64,000 nucleotides of DNA from Heloderma charlesbogerti. Taxonomy: Eukaryota; Chordata; Lepidosauria; Squamata; Helodermatidae. The notes beneath the pieces are model-generated. The model did not search any database and was not told the DNA's origin. It saw only the letters and a list, made by a program, of their open reading frames with translations. Shown here one piece after another: positions 22,070-33,629 of this stretch (positions are counted from its first letter, which is position 1; every line of letters starts with the position of its first letter). The stretch lies in NCBI GenBank assembly GCA_026122225.1, contig JANEZZ010003061.1, forward strand, positions 4,774,001 to 4,838,000. Direction: 5' to 3'. A program made the position numbers and the translations under genes.

Positions 22070-22894
22070 ATGGGAAAGACTAGAAATCTCTTCAAGAAAA
22101 TCGGAGATCTCAAGGGAACATTTTATGCAAAGATGGGCATGATAAAGGACAAAGAAGGCAGGGACGTAACAGAAGCAGATGAGATTAAGAAGAGGTGGAA
22201 AGAATACACAGAAGAACTATACAGGAAAGATCTGAATGTCCCTGATAGCCATGATAGTGCAGTCACTGAACTTGAGCCAGACATCCTAGAGAGTGAAGTC
22301 AAGTGGGCCTTAGGAAGCATTACTAACAACAAAGCTAGTGGAGATGACAGTATTTCAGCTGAGCTATTTAAAATCCGAAAAGATGATGCTGTTAAAGTGC
22401 TGCACTCAATATGCCAACAGATTTGGAACACTCAACAATGGCCACAAGACTGGAAAAGGTCAGTTTACATTCCAATTCCAAAGAAGGGCAATGCCAAAGA
22501 GTGTTCAAACTACCACACAATTGCACTCATTTCACATGCCAGCAAGGTGATGCTCAATATCCTACAAGCTAGGCTTCAGCAGTATGCAAACCGAGAACTA
22601 CCGGAAGTACAAGCTGGGTTTCGAAGAGGCAGAGGAACTAGAGATCAAATCGCCAACATTCGCTGGATCATGGAGAAAGCAAAAGAATTCCAGAAAAACA
22701 TCTATTTCTGCTTCATTGACTATGCTAAAGCCTTTGATTGTGTGGATCACAACAAACTGTGGCAAATTCATAAAGAGATGGGAGTACCAGACCACCTTAC
22801 CTGTCTCCTGAGAAACCTGTACGAGGGTCAAGAAGCAACAGTAAGAACCGGACATGGAACAACTGATTGGTTCAAAATTGGGAAAGGAGTATGA
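22070..22894 (+). pseudogene. Bov-B reverse transcriptase, N-terminal and central part
   Basis: The 274-residue frame includes DWKRSVYIPIPKKGNAKECSNY, QAGFRRGRGTRDQIAN (motif 2a region) and FIDYAKAFDCVDHNKLW (motif A with the catalytic Asp). It ends at GKGV followed by TGA, where the family has Arg (CGA), so this is a likely CpG-decay stop. Coding similarity extends upstream to about 21720 with an in-frame TAG near 21823. The region continues in the same frame after the stop at 22907. Confidence 0.85.
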
Positions 22895-22906
22895 CAAGGC
22901 TGTATA

Positions 22907-23410
22907 TTGTCGCCCTGCTTATTTAATTTATATGCAGATTACATAATGAGAAATGCCGGGTTGGATGAATCACAGGTTGGAATTGCCAGGAGAATTATCA
23001 ACAACCTCAGATACGCAGACGATACCACCCTAATGACAGAAAGCGAAGAGGATTTAAAGAGCCTCTTGTTGAGGGTGAAAGAGGAGAGTGCAAAAGCTGG
23101 TTTGAAACTCAACATTAAAAAAACTAAGATCATGTCATCTGGCCCTATCACTTCCTGGCATATTGAAGGGGAAGAAATGGAAGCAGTGACAGATTTTACT
23201 TTCTTGGGCTCCAAGATCACTGCAGACAGTGACTGTAGCCATGAAATTAAAAGACGCTTGCTCCTTGGGAGGAAAGCTATGGCAAACCTAGACAGCATAG
23301 TAAGAAGCAGAGACATCACCTTGCCGACAAAGGTTCATATAATCAAAGCTATGGTTTTCCCAGTAGCAACGGCAATGGCAGTAGCAATGGCTGTGAGAGC
23401 TGGACTATAA
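22907..23410 (+). pseudogene. Bov-B reverse transcriptase, motif B-C and C-terminal part
   Basis: The frame opens just after QGCILSPCLFNLYADYIM (motif B) and includes INNLRYADDTTLMTES, with the catalytic YADD of motif C, and KAGLKLNIKKTKIM. The frame is lost near 23395 through an A/G-rich local change ('gcaatggcagtagcaatggc', a short tandem). The C-terminal part continues at 23420-23780 with WCWRRT-like sequence and FGHLMQREN...GRQRMRWLDSI, ending RTRLND. Confidence 0.85.
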
Positions 23411-23517
23411 GGAAGGCTGAGCGCCGAAGAATCGATGCTTTCAAACTGTGGTGCTGGAGAAGGACTGCAAGGAGGTCAAATCAGTCCATCCTAAAGGAAA
23501 TCAACCCTGAGTGCTCA

Positions 23518-23778
23518 TTGGAAGGACAGATACTGAAGCTGAAGCTCAAATATTTTGGCCACCTAATGCAAAGGGAAAACTCCCTGGAAAAGACCCTGAT
23601 GCTAGGAAAGATTGAAGGCAAAAGGAGAAGGGGACGGCAGAGGATGAGATGGCTAGATAGCATCACCGATGCAATGAATATGGACTTGAGCACACTCCAG
23701 GAGAGAGCGGAGGACAGGAAGGCCTGGCGTGATATGGTCCATGAGGTCACGAAGAGTCGGACACGACTGAACGACTGA
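23518..23778 (+). pseudogene. Bov-B ORF C-terminus
   Basis: The 86-residue frame has LKYFGHLMQRENSLEKTLML, GKRRRGRQRMRWLDSITDAM and the terminal WRDMVHEVTKSRTRLND, which is the standard C-terminus of Bov-B polyproteins. It overlaps the 3' end of the element, as the coding region in this family runs nearly to the tail. Confidence 0.85.
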
Positions 23779-23804
23779 AGAACAACAACAAGAAGTTTGG
23801 GCTC

Positions 23805-25520
23805 ACAAAGTTGTATCAAGGAAACAGCTCTTTGTATGAGTGTAAGCAGTTACTGTGGCTAGAAATGGGAACCCACCCCTTGCTCTGCACAGCTGTCCCC
23901 AGGATAAGCCACCAAGGATGTAGGTTAGAGCATCTTCCTATGTATCAAATGGTCCCCTAGTACTGGAGTGACTCCGCCCACCCAGACTTATCATTGGACC
24001 TCTTCACCAGGAAGGCCTATAAAGGCCTCCTGTCCTGTTCAAGCTGGGACTTTGCCTGGGCAATGGTGAGAGTCTTCTCTTGGGTTGTTCTCTGCTTCTT
24101 GGCTCCTAGGCATTGGTTGCCTACAAGCTCAGTTCTAACAACTTAGTGGAAGTATCAGAAGCAAAAGTCTGCTGCATTTTGCTTTTCTCCTCTAGTAATA
24201 TCACTTCCTGCCACAGCTACGATGCATACAGGACCATGCATGAAGTGGCCATTTTCAATCATTTCTAGTAAAATGGAAAGATATTCTGTGCTGTTCAAAA
24301 GCCTTGCTGCGGCTGTTTTTTGACAGTGTTATTAAAAATGTCTCCTTTGCATATGTACTTGCATGGATGTGAGGAAGAACACACCTGGGGGGGGGAATCA
24401 ACTTGGGCATGGTCAGCAAATGTGTGAATCCACCTAAAATGTCTCTAAATGTCTAGGCTGAGAGCCAAAACAGACATTACTTTAAATCAGTATGAAGGAG
24501 ATATGTCTTTTTTTCTTTCATTTTTACTATAGAGTAGGCACAGGGGGCCTGACCTGGATCATAACCCTAGCATGGTGGGTAGAGGGCTTTTAAGATCTGG
24601 ATTGCCTACGTTAGAGTAAACATGGAGGTGGAAAAAAGATGTAGCTGCTGGATATTGTTTTAAAGTAACAGCTATTCAGTTGTTTAAGGCCAAAATAGAC
24701 ATTGGGGGTCAGCCATTCCGAATTCTACTTGTGTACGTTATGAAGGAGCACAATCCAGCTGTATGGTGTTGGGTTTGGACCTTGGTCCAAGTCCTTACAA
24801 GGCCAGGGACTCAGTGGGCAGGTTGTGTCTCTTTTCCCTCCAAGTACCATATTGCTATCCTTCCATTTCCACCATCTTCACCAGAGTCTATTTTTATTTT
24901 GTCAATTGAGTACAGGTCACTTAGAGATCAGACTATATGTGTTGCTCCTCTGTGTGAATGTTCCATTTTAATAGAAAATAAAGCAGACATCTGTTTTAAC
25001 AACAGAGCAACCAGCAGGAGTTTGCTATACCTGACTGCTTTTTTTATACACCTTAGGTATCAAAATACCTTGAAGTAACAACAGCCAACCAAGACACATT
25101 GCCACTATTTTAAGGGTAAGGCTGTAATCCTAAACATAATTACTAGTTATCTGCCAGTCCCATTGAATTATGTGAATTAAGATGTTTAGGGTCAGGCTGT
25201 ACACCAGCTTCATGAAGGTACCACAAATATACTGGAGAATTCATGGAACGTATTTTATATTATCTTTGTGTGATGAACAAAAGCTAAATAGAACAAAGAA
25301 AGGCAGAATACTTCTCTGTTAAATATGTTCTTCAAATTTTGAGGTTTTTGTACCGTCACTCATAGTTTTCTCTGTTAAGGATTAACTATTGCCTTTCCGG
25401 ATTTTCGTGCGTAGACCATAATATTAAACTGAACTGAATTACACATTGGGTTGGGTCAGACTTAGTCATACGTAGCATAGGCCCAGTGAAATCAATGGGA
25501 CTTAAGTTAGTCATAACTAA
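23805..25520. other. No gene; promoter-like segment near 23.99-24.12 kb
   Basis: Most of this stretch is not recognised. At 23990-24130 there is an inverted CCAAT box (CATTGG), CCTATAAAGG about 25 bases on, and later CAATGGTGAGAG and CTTGGCTCCTAGG. This could be the promoter part of an LTR or of an old element; no partner or TSD was found. A short MITE-like piece ('ggctgtaatcctaaacat') is at 25118-25205. Confidence 0.3.
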
Positions 25521-25529
25521 CAAGTCCCA

Positions 25530-26265
25530 TTGATTTATTTTCTTGATTTACGCCCTTATCTGGACAGAGATAGCCTAGCTACAGTTATCCATGCTCTGAT
25601 AACTTGTCTGGATTACTGCAATGCATTATATGTTGGGCTGCCTTTGAAAACGGTCTGGAAACTTCAGCTGGTCCAAAATAGGGCAGCAAGATTGTTAACA
25701 GGGACTGGCCTGCAAGCTCATATTACGCCAGTACTTTTTCAGCTGCACTGGCTACCAGTCCATTTCCAGGCCTGATTCAAAGTGCTGGTATTAACATTTA
25801 AAGCACTTAACAGCTTGGGGCCAGGTTACCTGAAGGATTGCCTCCTCCCATATGTGCCTGCCCAGACCCTAAGATCATCATCAGTGGTCTTTCTCCATGA
25901 ACCCCTGCCAAAGGAAGTGAGGCGGGTGGCTACTAGGAGGACGGCCTTTTCTGCTGTGGCACCCCGGCTCTGGAATGAACTCCCTAGTGAGGTTCGCCTG
26001 GCACCTACATTGTATTCCTTCTGGCGCCAGGTGAAGACCTTTTTATTTTCCCAGGCATTTTAGCATTTTAGCTTTCTAGACTTTTAAGTTTGCTGTTTTA
26101 AATCTGAATTTAAAATTCCTGCACTGCTGCTAGGTTTTATTGTGGTCGTATTGTCATATTGTGGTGTTAATGTTCTATATATTTTAAATTGTTTTATTGT
26201 GTGCCGTTTGGTTTTAATTTTTGTGAACTGCCCAGAGAGCTTCGGCTATTGGGCAGTATAGAAAA

Positions 26266-26300
<35 letters not shown>

Positions 26301-26302
26301 AT
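25530..26302 (+). mobile_element. L2-type LINE, 3' 0.8 kb
   Basis: The segment encodes the L2 reverse-transcriptase C-terminus: LRPYLDRDSLATVIHALI, LDYCNALYVGLPLKTVWKLQ and LTGTGLQAHITPVLFQLHW, one TGA, then LVLTFKALNSLGPGYL and LWNELPSEVRLAPT. The 3' UTR leads to 'ctgcccagagagcttcggc', a GGGCAGTATAGAAAATAAATA motif and an (AAAT)n microsatellite at 26262-26302. It is 5' truncated and broken by at least one stop. Confidence 0.88.
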
Positions 26303-26464
26303 TTAAAATATTTCTTGGCCACCTTTCAGGGCAAAAGCCCTCCCAAGGCAGCTTATAGCAAATTTCTAAGTATTACTAAGTCTGGATACAATCCAATGTA
26401 AAACCTTTCTAGACATTTTTCACCTATCATTCACGGATTGGTTTTCATAAAATTCTCTATTTTT

Positions 26465-26960
26465 TATCTTTATTTATTTATTTGAATTGTAGCCCACTCT
26501 TTAGCAAGTTCCTAGGGTGGCCATAAGCTGTTTATTGTGTGACTAGCTCATGCAAAAGAGCTCATACAGTTAAAATATCCAAACACTGAATTCACTGTAA
26601 AACAAGTAACGTAGCAGTAATAACAGCAGTAGCAAATCCTCCAGGTGCCTATTCCATGGGAGGTTTGGAAAATAGCAACAAAAGGGCCTTCTCGGAGGCG
26701 GCTCCCAAGTTGCAGAATGATCTCCCCAATGAGGCGTGCCTGGTGCCAACGTTGTTATCTTTTTAGCACCAAGTCAAGACTTTTCTCTTTTCCCAGGCAT
26801 TTGGCAGCATGTGACGAGTTTTAATTGAACCAGGATTTGTTTTATGATTTGGCTGATTGCTCAAAGTTGTTTTTAGATATATGTTGCCTTTGTGTATACT
26901 GTCTGTTTGTGTGTTTCTTATATTTTTTAAATTTTGCATATTGTATTTGTAGCATTATCT
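26465..26960 (+). mobile_element. L2-like LINE fragments
   Basis: From about 26670, 'agggccttctcggaggcggc', 'caatgaggcgtgcctggtgc' and 'ttttcccaggcatttggcag' match the 3' part of the L2 copy at 60900-61150. The segment at 26465-26520 ('gtagcccactctttagcaag') looks like a separate, inverted LINE end. No coding capacity remains. Confidence 0.6.
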
Positions 26961-27706
26961 TACTCCTAAAATAAGGAAGGATGAACACTTGTGGAGGGCC
27001 CTGGGGAGTGAATTCCAGCACCATTACAGAAAAAGAAATTATGATAGTAGGCAATCCGGCACTGTTCTGATCCAATAGAGCTTTGATAACAGGGAGGTTC
27101 AGGGAGGTTCAGGGAGGCTGTCAAATTCTGAAGAAAAGCCAACAGTTTTAACACTCTGTAAAATGATACCTAAGTTCCTGGCTCTAGCTACGCAGAAACA
27201 TCCTCAGAGACTTGGGTCAAGTGTGTTCTGTGATCTAGAAAGGTTGTACACAGATGGTGAGGTCATGGCATTGTGCCACGACAAGGCATCACAGCCATTG
27301 CGGGCATCACAATTAATGGTTTTTCTAATCGCATAACACCCCACAAATACACTGTGCCACAGAGAACCTGTCAATGGTATTAATCTAGGAAATAATTAGC
27401 CCCTGCAAAGTCCTTCCATGCCATTTTCGCAGATGGCCAAGGGAAGACAGTCAGCTAAAATCATGCTGGTTCAGCACCCAGGAAAATGTCAAATAGTTAT
27501 GCTTTGTGCTGTCCTGTGCAAGATAGGTAATGTGAAGCTTTAAATGTGCTGTATGGCTCTTGGGCAACAAAATCCCTTATTACCTTGTTTTTGCTTTTCA
27601 TATCAGTTTTATATCAGATTGTGCTTTTTTGTATCCACACAATGCAATTTTAGGGAATGTATTCTACTAGGCTGTGAGGTTCCAATGTGCTGGAATGTTT
27701 TCACAT
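26961..27706. other. No gene; short 10-bp tandem repeat
   Basis: At about 27088-27120 the unit CAGGGAGGTT is repeated about three times. The rest shows no recognised gene or repeat. Confidence 0.45.
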
Positions 27707-28540
27707 TAAGAACATAAGAGCCATGCTGGATCAGACCAAGGGTCCATCTAGCCCAGCATTCTGTTCACGGTGGCCAACCAGCTGCCTGTGGGAAACCCAC
27801 AAGAAGGACATGAGTCCATAGCACTCTCCTGCTCATGTTCCTCAGCAACAGGTATTCAGAGACATACTGGGCTGATTCAGACTATCAAGCAGCCCACCAT
27901 GGCTTATTTAATGGCACAGGATAGCAGCCATTTTGAATATTCAGTCTGCGACTGCAGCTTGTCATGACGTCCAAACCTGGCAAGAGTGGGTTGCTGGGGC
28001 AGTTAACAAGCCAGCCAGAACCCACAGGCTGTTTTACGGTTGTGGGTGGTTTGATAACCATGCCAACAACCCACTCTCACCGGATTTGGACATCATGACA
28101 AGCCGCGGTCAGAGCTTGAATATTCAAAAGTCACCCAGCACATACTGCAACCCACTAGAAATGAGCCATGGTGAGCTGTGGCTGTGGTGACCATGGCAAC
28201 TGGGTCACTGCCTCCAGTACTGGAGGTAGCATGAAGCCATTATGACTAGCAGCCATTGATAGGCTTAGCCTCCATGAGTGTCTAATACCTTTTTAAAGCC
28301 ATCCACGTTGGTGGCTATCACTACATTCTGTGGTAGCAAATTTCATCATTTACCTATGTGCCATGTGAAGAAGGACTTCCTTTTATCTGTCCTGAATCTC
28401 CTACCAATCAGCTTCATGGGATGACCCTGAGTTCTAGTATTATGAGAGAGGGAGAAAAGTGTCTCCCTTTCAATGTTCTCCACACCATGCATAATTTTGT
28501 ACACCTCTATCATCTCTCCCCTCCCTCGCTGTTCTATAAC
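27707..28540 (-). mobile_element. Old CR1-type LINE 3' fragment with inserted foldback
   Basis: The left end AAGAACATAAGAGCCATGCT and the blocks through 28540 match the fragment at 7841. On the minus strand, 28346-28603 encodes MIEVYKIMHGVENIERETLF and NTRTQGHPMKLIGRRFRTD, the C-terminal region of CR1-like reverse transcriptases. A foldback element interrupts it at about 27872-28205. Confidence 0.8.
27872..28205. mobile_element. Foldback MITE inserted in a CR1 fragment
   Basis: Two imperfect inverted arms of about 140 bases carry, on the left, CAGCCCACCATGGCTTATTT, TTTTGAATATTCAG, GCTTGTCATGACGTCCAAAC and GAGTGGGTTG, and on the right the reverse of these. The flanks rejoin the CR1 text ('agagacatactg' to 'cctccagtactggagg'); ACTG is repeated at both edges. 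I cannot assign the superfamily. Confidence 0.6.
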
Positions 28541-29217
28541 TTTTGAAGAAACAGGCAACATTTTTAGATCGGAAGGGGGCATCTTTGAAGCTGAAATGAC
28601 CATGTTCTTTTGCTCCTTGCCCCTGGCACACTACCCTGGGAGAAGGTGCCATTTTTTAAAATTCTATCCATGAAGCAAATGTGGTTTGTACAGAAACAAT
28701 GGAAACTCTCTTCCATGCCCATCATTCTTCCCCTCATTCCCCCATGATCTTACACCCATGTCTTCTTACATGATGTATGCAAGTGTAAGTAACAAAGCAA
28801 AAGTCAAAGAAAAACACAGCCCAGCATATAACGTTTGTCCTGGCTCATCATCCTGTAAAACACAGAGCAGGGAATTCTGAAATATTAGCACATCTATGTG
28901 GTAAATTCACCAGGGAGTCACCTTCTGTTGGTGGGAGAGGAGCAGAATGGTAAACAGCACTATTTGAGGCTCAAGCTGTGACATACTTTCTATTTCCAAC
29001 CCACACTCCTCCTGCAAACATTATATCTGGCCTATAATTCAGCATTACAGGTTTCAACTAGGTGGACATTATTTCAGATTTAACACGGCCCAGTTATTAC
29101 TATTACTTCCTTGCAGTTATTTTAGAATTCTACCAGGCAAAGAGGGTTATAATTGTAATGAAGCGTGCATGTTTCCTTCTGCCACAGAGAATGAGCCATG
29201 ACAAAGCTGCACAGCCT
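28541..29217. other. No recognised feature
   Basis: No supported gene or repeat. Confidence 0.4.
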
Positions 29218-29329
29218 TCTTCAACCTGGTGCCCTCCAGATATATCAGACTACAACCCCCTCGCCTCCCCCACCTCACATCTCCAGACAGCATGGGCCTT
29301 CAAACTGGCTCAGGAAGAGAGGAGTTATT

Positions 29330-29930
29330 GTTTATTTTACAATGTAATATTTAAAATACTTCCAGCTTGTCTTTTAGGGCAGAAGACCTCCTACAGTGGC
29401 TTCCAAGAATAAAGTCCCATATAATAAAAATCAGTATAATAATAAAACGGCAAAAATTCATATAAACAAGAAAGACCAGCCTGGACAATACTAAAAACCT
29501 ACAATGAAATTGCAGCTACAAACCATAACAGTCCAGTAAAACATAATTCAGGGGAAGGCCAGAGTAAACAAATAAGTCTTCAGGGCCTTCCTAAAAGCCT
29601 GCAATGATAGGGCCTGACAGACACCTGATGGCAACCCATTTAAGAGGAGTGGGGCCACAGCAGGAAAGGCCCTCCCTCGTGTGTTTCCTCACCTAAGTGC
29701 CCTCAATGGTGGGAAAGCAAGAAGGGCCTCTCTTTGAGTGAGTTGTACACAAACACCTCTGGAGCACACCAGGTTGGGGAAGGTTGCTACAGCAGAATGA
29801 CTAAATGCAAACCCTGCAGATAGAATCCAAACACCTTTAGGGAGCTTATTATCTTCCCCTTTTTTAAAAAAATCCCCACTGTTAGGCACAATAGAGGGAT
29901 TACTATATTGGTCAAGATATATCATGCTCA
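29330..29930 (-). mobile_element. L2-like LINE 3' fragment
   Basis: On the minus strand it reads as a degraded C-terminal coding region ('gtggccccactcctcttaaa', 'gaggaaacacacgagg') followed by a 3' UTR and an end near 29330 with AT-rich tail sequence. It is older and more diverged than the L2 copy at 25530. Confidence 0.55.
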
Positions 29931-30595
29931 CCTTTGGATCAGGCTTATGTCTAAATGGGTGGGGGAGAAAGTCACAGGCCTCTTTTAAATGTGCATAGAT
30001 TTTTGCGAACCAATCAGTCTAAATTTGTAAACCTGCCACTCATCACACCTAATTTGGGAGAGTGATGGTGTGTGTGGGGGGGAGAACACACCACATTCAG
30101 CCAGTATGTTTCATACACCACATATCCGAGCTAGTTTTCTGGGTATGTTATTAAAATTAGTCCATTAGACATCTACGCTCAGAATGGCCCCATGAGAATT
30201 AATGGGTTATGGCTGACAGCCAGGGGCTGTCTCCTGCTAATTTGCTTTCTCAAGCTGAAGCATAAAGAATTTTACAGTGTGATCCTATCCACATCTACTC
30301 AGAAGTAACCCCATAGTGTTCAATGGAGCTTACTCCCAGAGACGTGTAGCTAGGTTCGCAGCCTTAAACATTACACCTGTGATCCTAAGCATGCTTGTGT
30401 GGAAGAGTCCCAAGCAAATCAGCATGGAAAGTTGCCCCTGTCCAGAGGCTATACCTACCTGCCAATTCAGGCAGCCAACGGTGTCAACTCTTCCAGCACC
30501 AATCCCCTGCCTGGGGATGGGAAGACGAGGCTGGATGCCATGCCTGCTGCCCCGATCAACGCTAACAACACCCAACCATCTTGACTGAGGTTGTG
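29931..30595. other. Unassigned, with a short MITE at about 30275-30365
   Basis: 'cagtgtgatcctatccacat', 'ctactcagaagtaacccca' and 'caatggagcttactcccaga' match the short MITE type at 13432 and 53308. The rest is not recognised. Confidence 0.45.
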
Positions 30596-30603
30596 CTCAT
30601 CTA

Positions 30604-31020
30604 TAGGGATGTAGGGATTTTGTAAAATCCGTTCCATCTGTGTTTCACGGATTGTCAGGTGCCTTTCATTCTGCTGTCCACTCATTGGCAGAATCAGATT
30701 TTTTCCCCAAATTTGCACAAATTTGAATGTGCAAAAATGCACAAATCCCCCACAATGTGCAAATCCCCCCCAAATGCACATTTTCATGCTTTAGCCTATA
30801 GGGGAAATGTGCATTTTCAGCCAGTTTTTTTATTTTTATTTTACATATTTTCTATGACTAAATTGGTGTAACATTCTAGAAAAAAAAATTTAAAAACTGG
30901 TCTACAAGTCTGCAGAATCCATGAAACTTGGGGAAAGTTGATCCGCTGCAGAATCCACAGGTCAGATTCATAGAAATCCAAACTCCTTTGATTCGGTTGC
31001 AGATTTCTCCAACATCCCTA
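30604..31020. mobile_element. hAT-type MITE, 417 bp, near 8-bp TSD
   Basis: It begins TAGGGATGTAGGGATTTTG and ends ATTTCTCCAACATCCCTA. Flanks CTCATCTA (30596-30603) and CTCATGTT (31021-31028) agree at six of eight positions. The interior has inverted 'gtgcaaaaatgcac' type motifs. The same left part recurs, inverted, at 38106-38294 and the right part, inverted, at 35440-35660. Confidence 0.75.
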
Positions 31021-31029
31021 CTCATGTTT

Positions 31030-32275
31030 AAAATGCTATTATGGGAATAATACACGCTATTGTAGAAGTTGGCTGCAGCCCGGACCCATATGCCTAGCAT
31101 TGCTTTTGCTCACCTGATTGCCAGTCCGGTAAAGATTGCCAGCGTGGAAGCCTGCTTGTGTTCACATTGCTCTAGCTCAGGGCTGTACGAGGTGTGGCCC
31201 TGGGGCCAGGTGAGTCCCCCAGCCTCTCCCTGTGCAACCCCCAAAGCTGCCAGGTCCCCACCCACTTTCCTCCTTAGCCCAGCTGATTAACTGGATGCTG
31301 GGGGTGGGTGGGGGAAAATGCTATTCCCTGGTTCCTGAGATTGTTGTTTTCCTGCTCCTAGTTGTGGCATGGAAACCACTATCTTGGTGGTGATCACTGA
31401 GAAATGAGAGAGGCTTTCACCTCCCCAGCCCCTCCCCAGTGATCCCCAGATCTTGCCGGGTAGGGAGGGGAAGGTTGAACCTCCCCTGCCTGCACACTGA
31501 GAAATGTGTGTGGGATGGGGGGAGGAAATGTGTACATGTGTGTGGCCTCTGACACGGGATGTAGGCCTTGGGGCTGAAAAGGCTGTGCACCCTTGTTCTA
31601 GCTGGATTAGAGAGATCATATTTAGGATCAGGATGTAAGAAATATAAAAACTTATATAAAATAGGATCAATGGCACAACACCTTTTTTGAGCACATCACT
31701 CTTTTTTCTTATTTGGTTTTTGCCTGATATATTTTCAGATTTTTGCTTTCAATCAAGGAAAAGTTAAAAAAAACCTCTCACATTTGACCCATGAAACAAA
31801 AAAAAGTTAACGCAAGGGCTTGTTTTAGGATGAATAAGCAATCACCACTGCTTCGTGAATCCTGCACAATCATAGATTCTGGTTTGGGGCTTAGTATTTG
31901 GCATTCTAAAATTCTAAGCTTTTAAATAAGTCAAATCAATATTGCTTATTTCTAGCTACCATGGTTGCTGAGATAAGTACATTCCCCTTCTGATTTCATA
32001 AGCAGTACCCCCCTTCAAATTTCACAGACTAGGTAGTCCTATTAGCCATAATGAGCTAGCTTCAGCTGAGTTCAGCAAAGGACTTATACACTTGCTTTAG
32101 CCCATCGCAAAACATAATGCACAGTTACTGTCACACCACTCAAGTCACGATCTGCCAACTCTGTAGCGGTGAGGTCAATATGCATGGTGAAGCAACCACA
32201 GTCATTAAACTCAGCACATCTTTGTTCAATCTTACAATACCAATTGAGCTGGGCAAATCAACCCTTGGAAGTAGA
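31030..32275. other. No recognised gene
   Basis: No family-like reading frame. GC-rich pieces at 31190-31560 contain a minus-strand frame (31287-31694) without known motifs. Confidence 0.4.
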
Positions 32276-32279
32276 CTTA

Positions 32280-32656
32280 GGGCGCAATCCTATGGGGAAC
32301 TCGGAGGCGACCGTCTATCCAATCCAGGGCAGGAGAAGCACGGAGGGAATCGTCTCTCCAGTCCCTGCATTCATGGCTAGACAGCCAATTTCGGCTGTCT
32401 AGCCGCAGGAAGTCGGAGCAGGGGTGGCGGGGGCCAGACAACTCATAGGATGTGTTGTACCGGCATTTCCGCCCTCCCTGCCTCGCCCCCTGGAATGCCC
32501 CTTTTACGCTGCTCCGCACTGCTCATATGAGAGCAGAGCACAGGACCATTCTGCGCTGCCTACAAGGCAACGCGGGAGGAGGGGAAGGTCAATTCCTGGA
32601 AACCAATGTATCCTATGGCCATCTAGCTGCTGACTAGCAGCCATAGGATTGCTCCC
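32280..32656. mobile_element. Harbinger-like MITE, long form
   Basis: It starts GGGCGCAATCCTATGG and ends CAGCCATAGGATTGCTCCC. TTA precedes it at 32277-32279; the right flank is TCC, so one duplication copy has decayed. The interior matches the copy at 16959 ('gaggcgaccgtctatcc', 'gcctacaaggca', 'ttcctggaa'). Confidence 0.6.
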
Positions 32657-32659
32657 TCC

Positions 32660-33620
32660 ATGACATTATTTGGGCATGATCCAGAAAAGGTTAAGCACTT
32701 GTAAAACTCATTGGGTTGGATCCAGATCCAGATCCAGATCCAGGCGCATGCAACTGGGCTGGCAGAAGTGGACTTGCCCACCCCCTCCTACCCAAGACAG
32801 TCCATTCAGACCCCTGAAAATACTATAGAAATAGTCAGGGGATCCTGTTGAATGGGGTGAGCTGTGATGCGGGAAAGAAGGGGGCATCCCCCAAAATTGA
32901 GCAGAGGCACCTTCTGTGAGTGGAGCCCTTCTGTCCATGCAAGGCAAATCATAGATCCAAACCACTGAATTCAACGTTTTAAGTCCTATTGATTTCTATG
33001 GGCAGGTCAATCACTTTCTGAACTCCTCTGTTGAAATTAATATGCTTTACTTTGGCTGAATTGTGTCTTGCGCAAGTGTTATTTAATTTGCACAATGTAT
33101 CCTGATTGCAAAATCTAGGTTCCTGTGGCTCAGAATTTTACCTACAGTTCACCTCACCCTGCTGAAGGATGCATACTGTGCTGTACCTTTAATACTTTGC
33201 ATTGCAATGATACGCAAAGGCTCCCTGCATATTCCTAAAGGCAAAAATATATGTTGTGTAAAAATAACTTCGAATGCAACACAAAACAGAGATACATTAA
33301 TACATCTATTGCAAAACAATTCTCCTTCCCCTATTATTATAATTTCCTGCCATACAATTTATGTACTCCCTACTGCAATAATTGGTCTTACAGCTGACAA
33401 AGCCTGGGGAGTGTATTAATGGTATCAAACTACTTAAAGCATTATCAGTCCAGTGAAGCAGGACCAACATGTGGGTGTCATTTGCCAGTTTCACTGTAAG
33501 GACACTGCATATAGGAAATGGGCACTGAGCACAACAAGCAGTTGTCTGTGTTGACCTGCAAGGATGAGCCATAATTACTATAGATTGTAGCTCTGATTAC
33601 TCTGCTGCTGGATTTGAGTC
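32660..33620. other. No gene; short CCAGAT repeat
   Basis: At 32719-32743 the hexamer CCAGAT repeats about four times. Otherwise no gene or known repeat was seen. Confidence 0.45.
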
Positions 33621-33629
33621 TAAACAAAG

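Larger units (their letters stand above)
19603..23793 (+). mobile_element. Bov-B (RTE-clade) LINE, near full length, with 11-bp TSD
   Basis: The element opens with 'gcatggatcactgccttgtt' and ends with 'gtcacgaagagtcggacac', 'gactgaacgactgaag' and an AACAACAACAAGA tail, the known shape of Bov-B. Direct repeats AGTTTGGGCTC lie at 19592-19602 and 23794-23804. Minus the 963-bp hAT insertion and its duplication it is about 3.2 kb, near full length for this family. It carries an endonuclease and a reverse transcriptase, both with stops. Confidence 0.93.
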
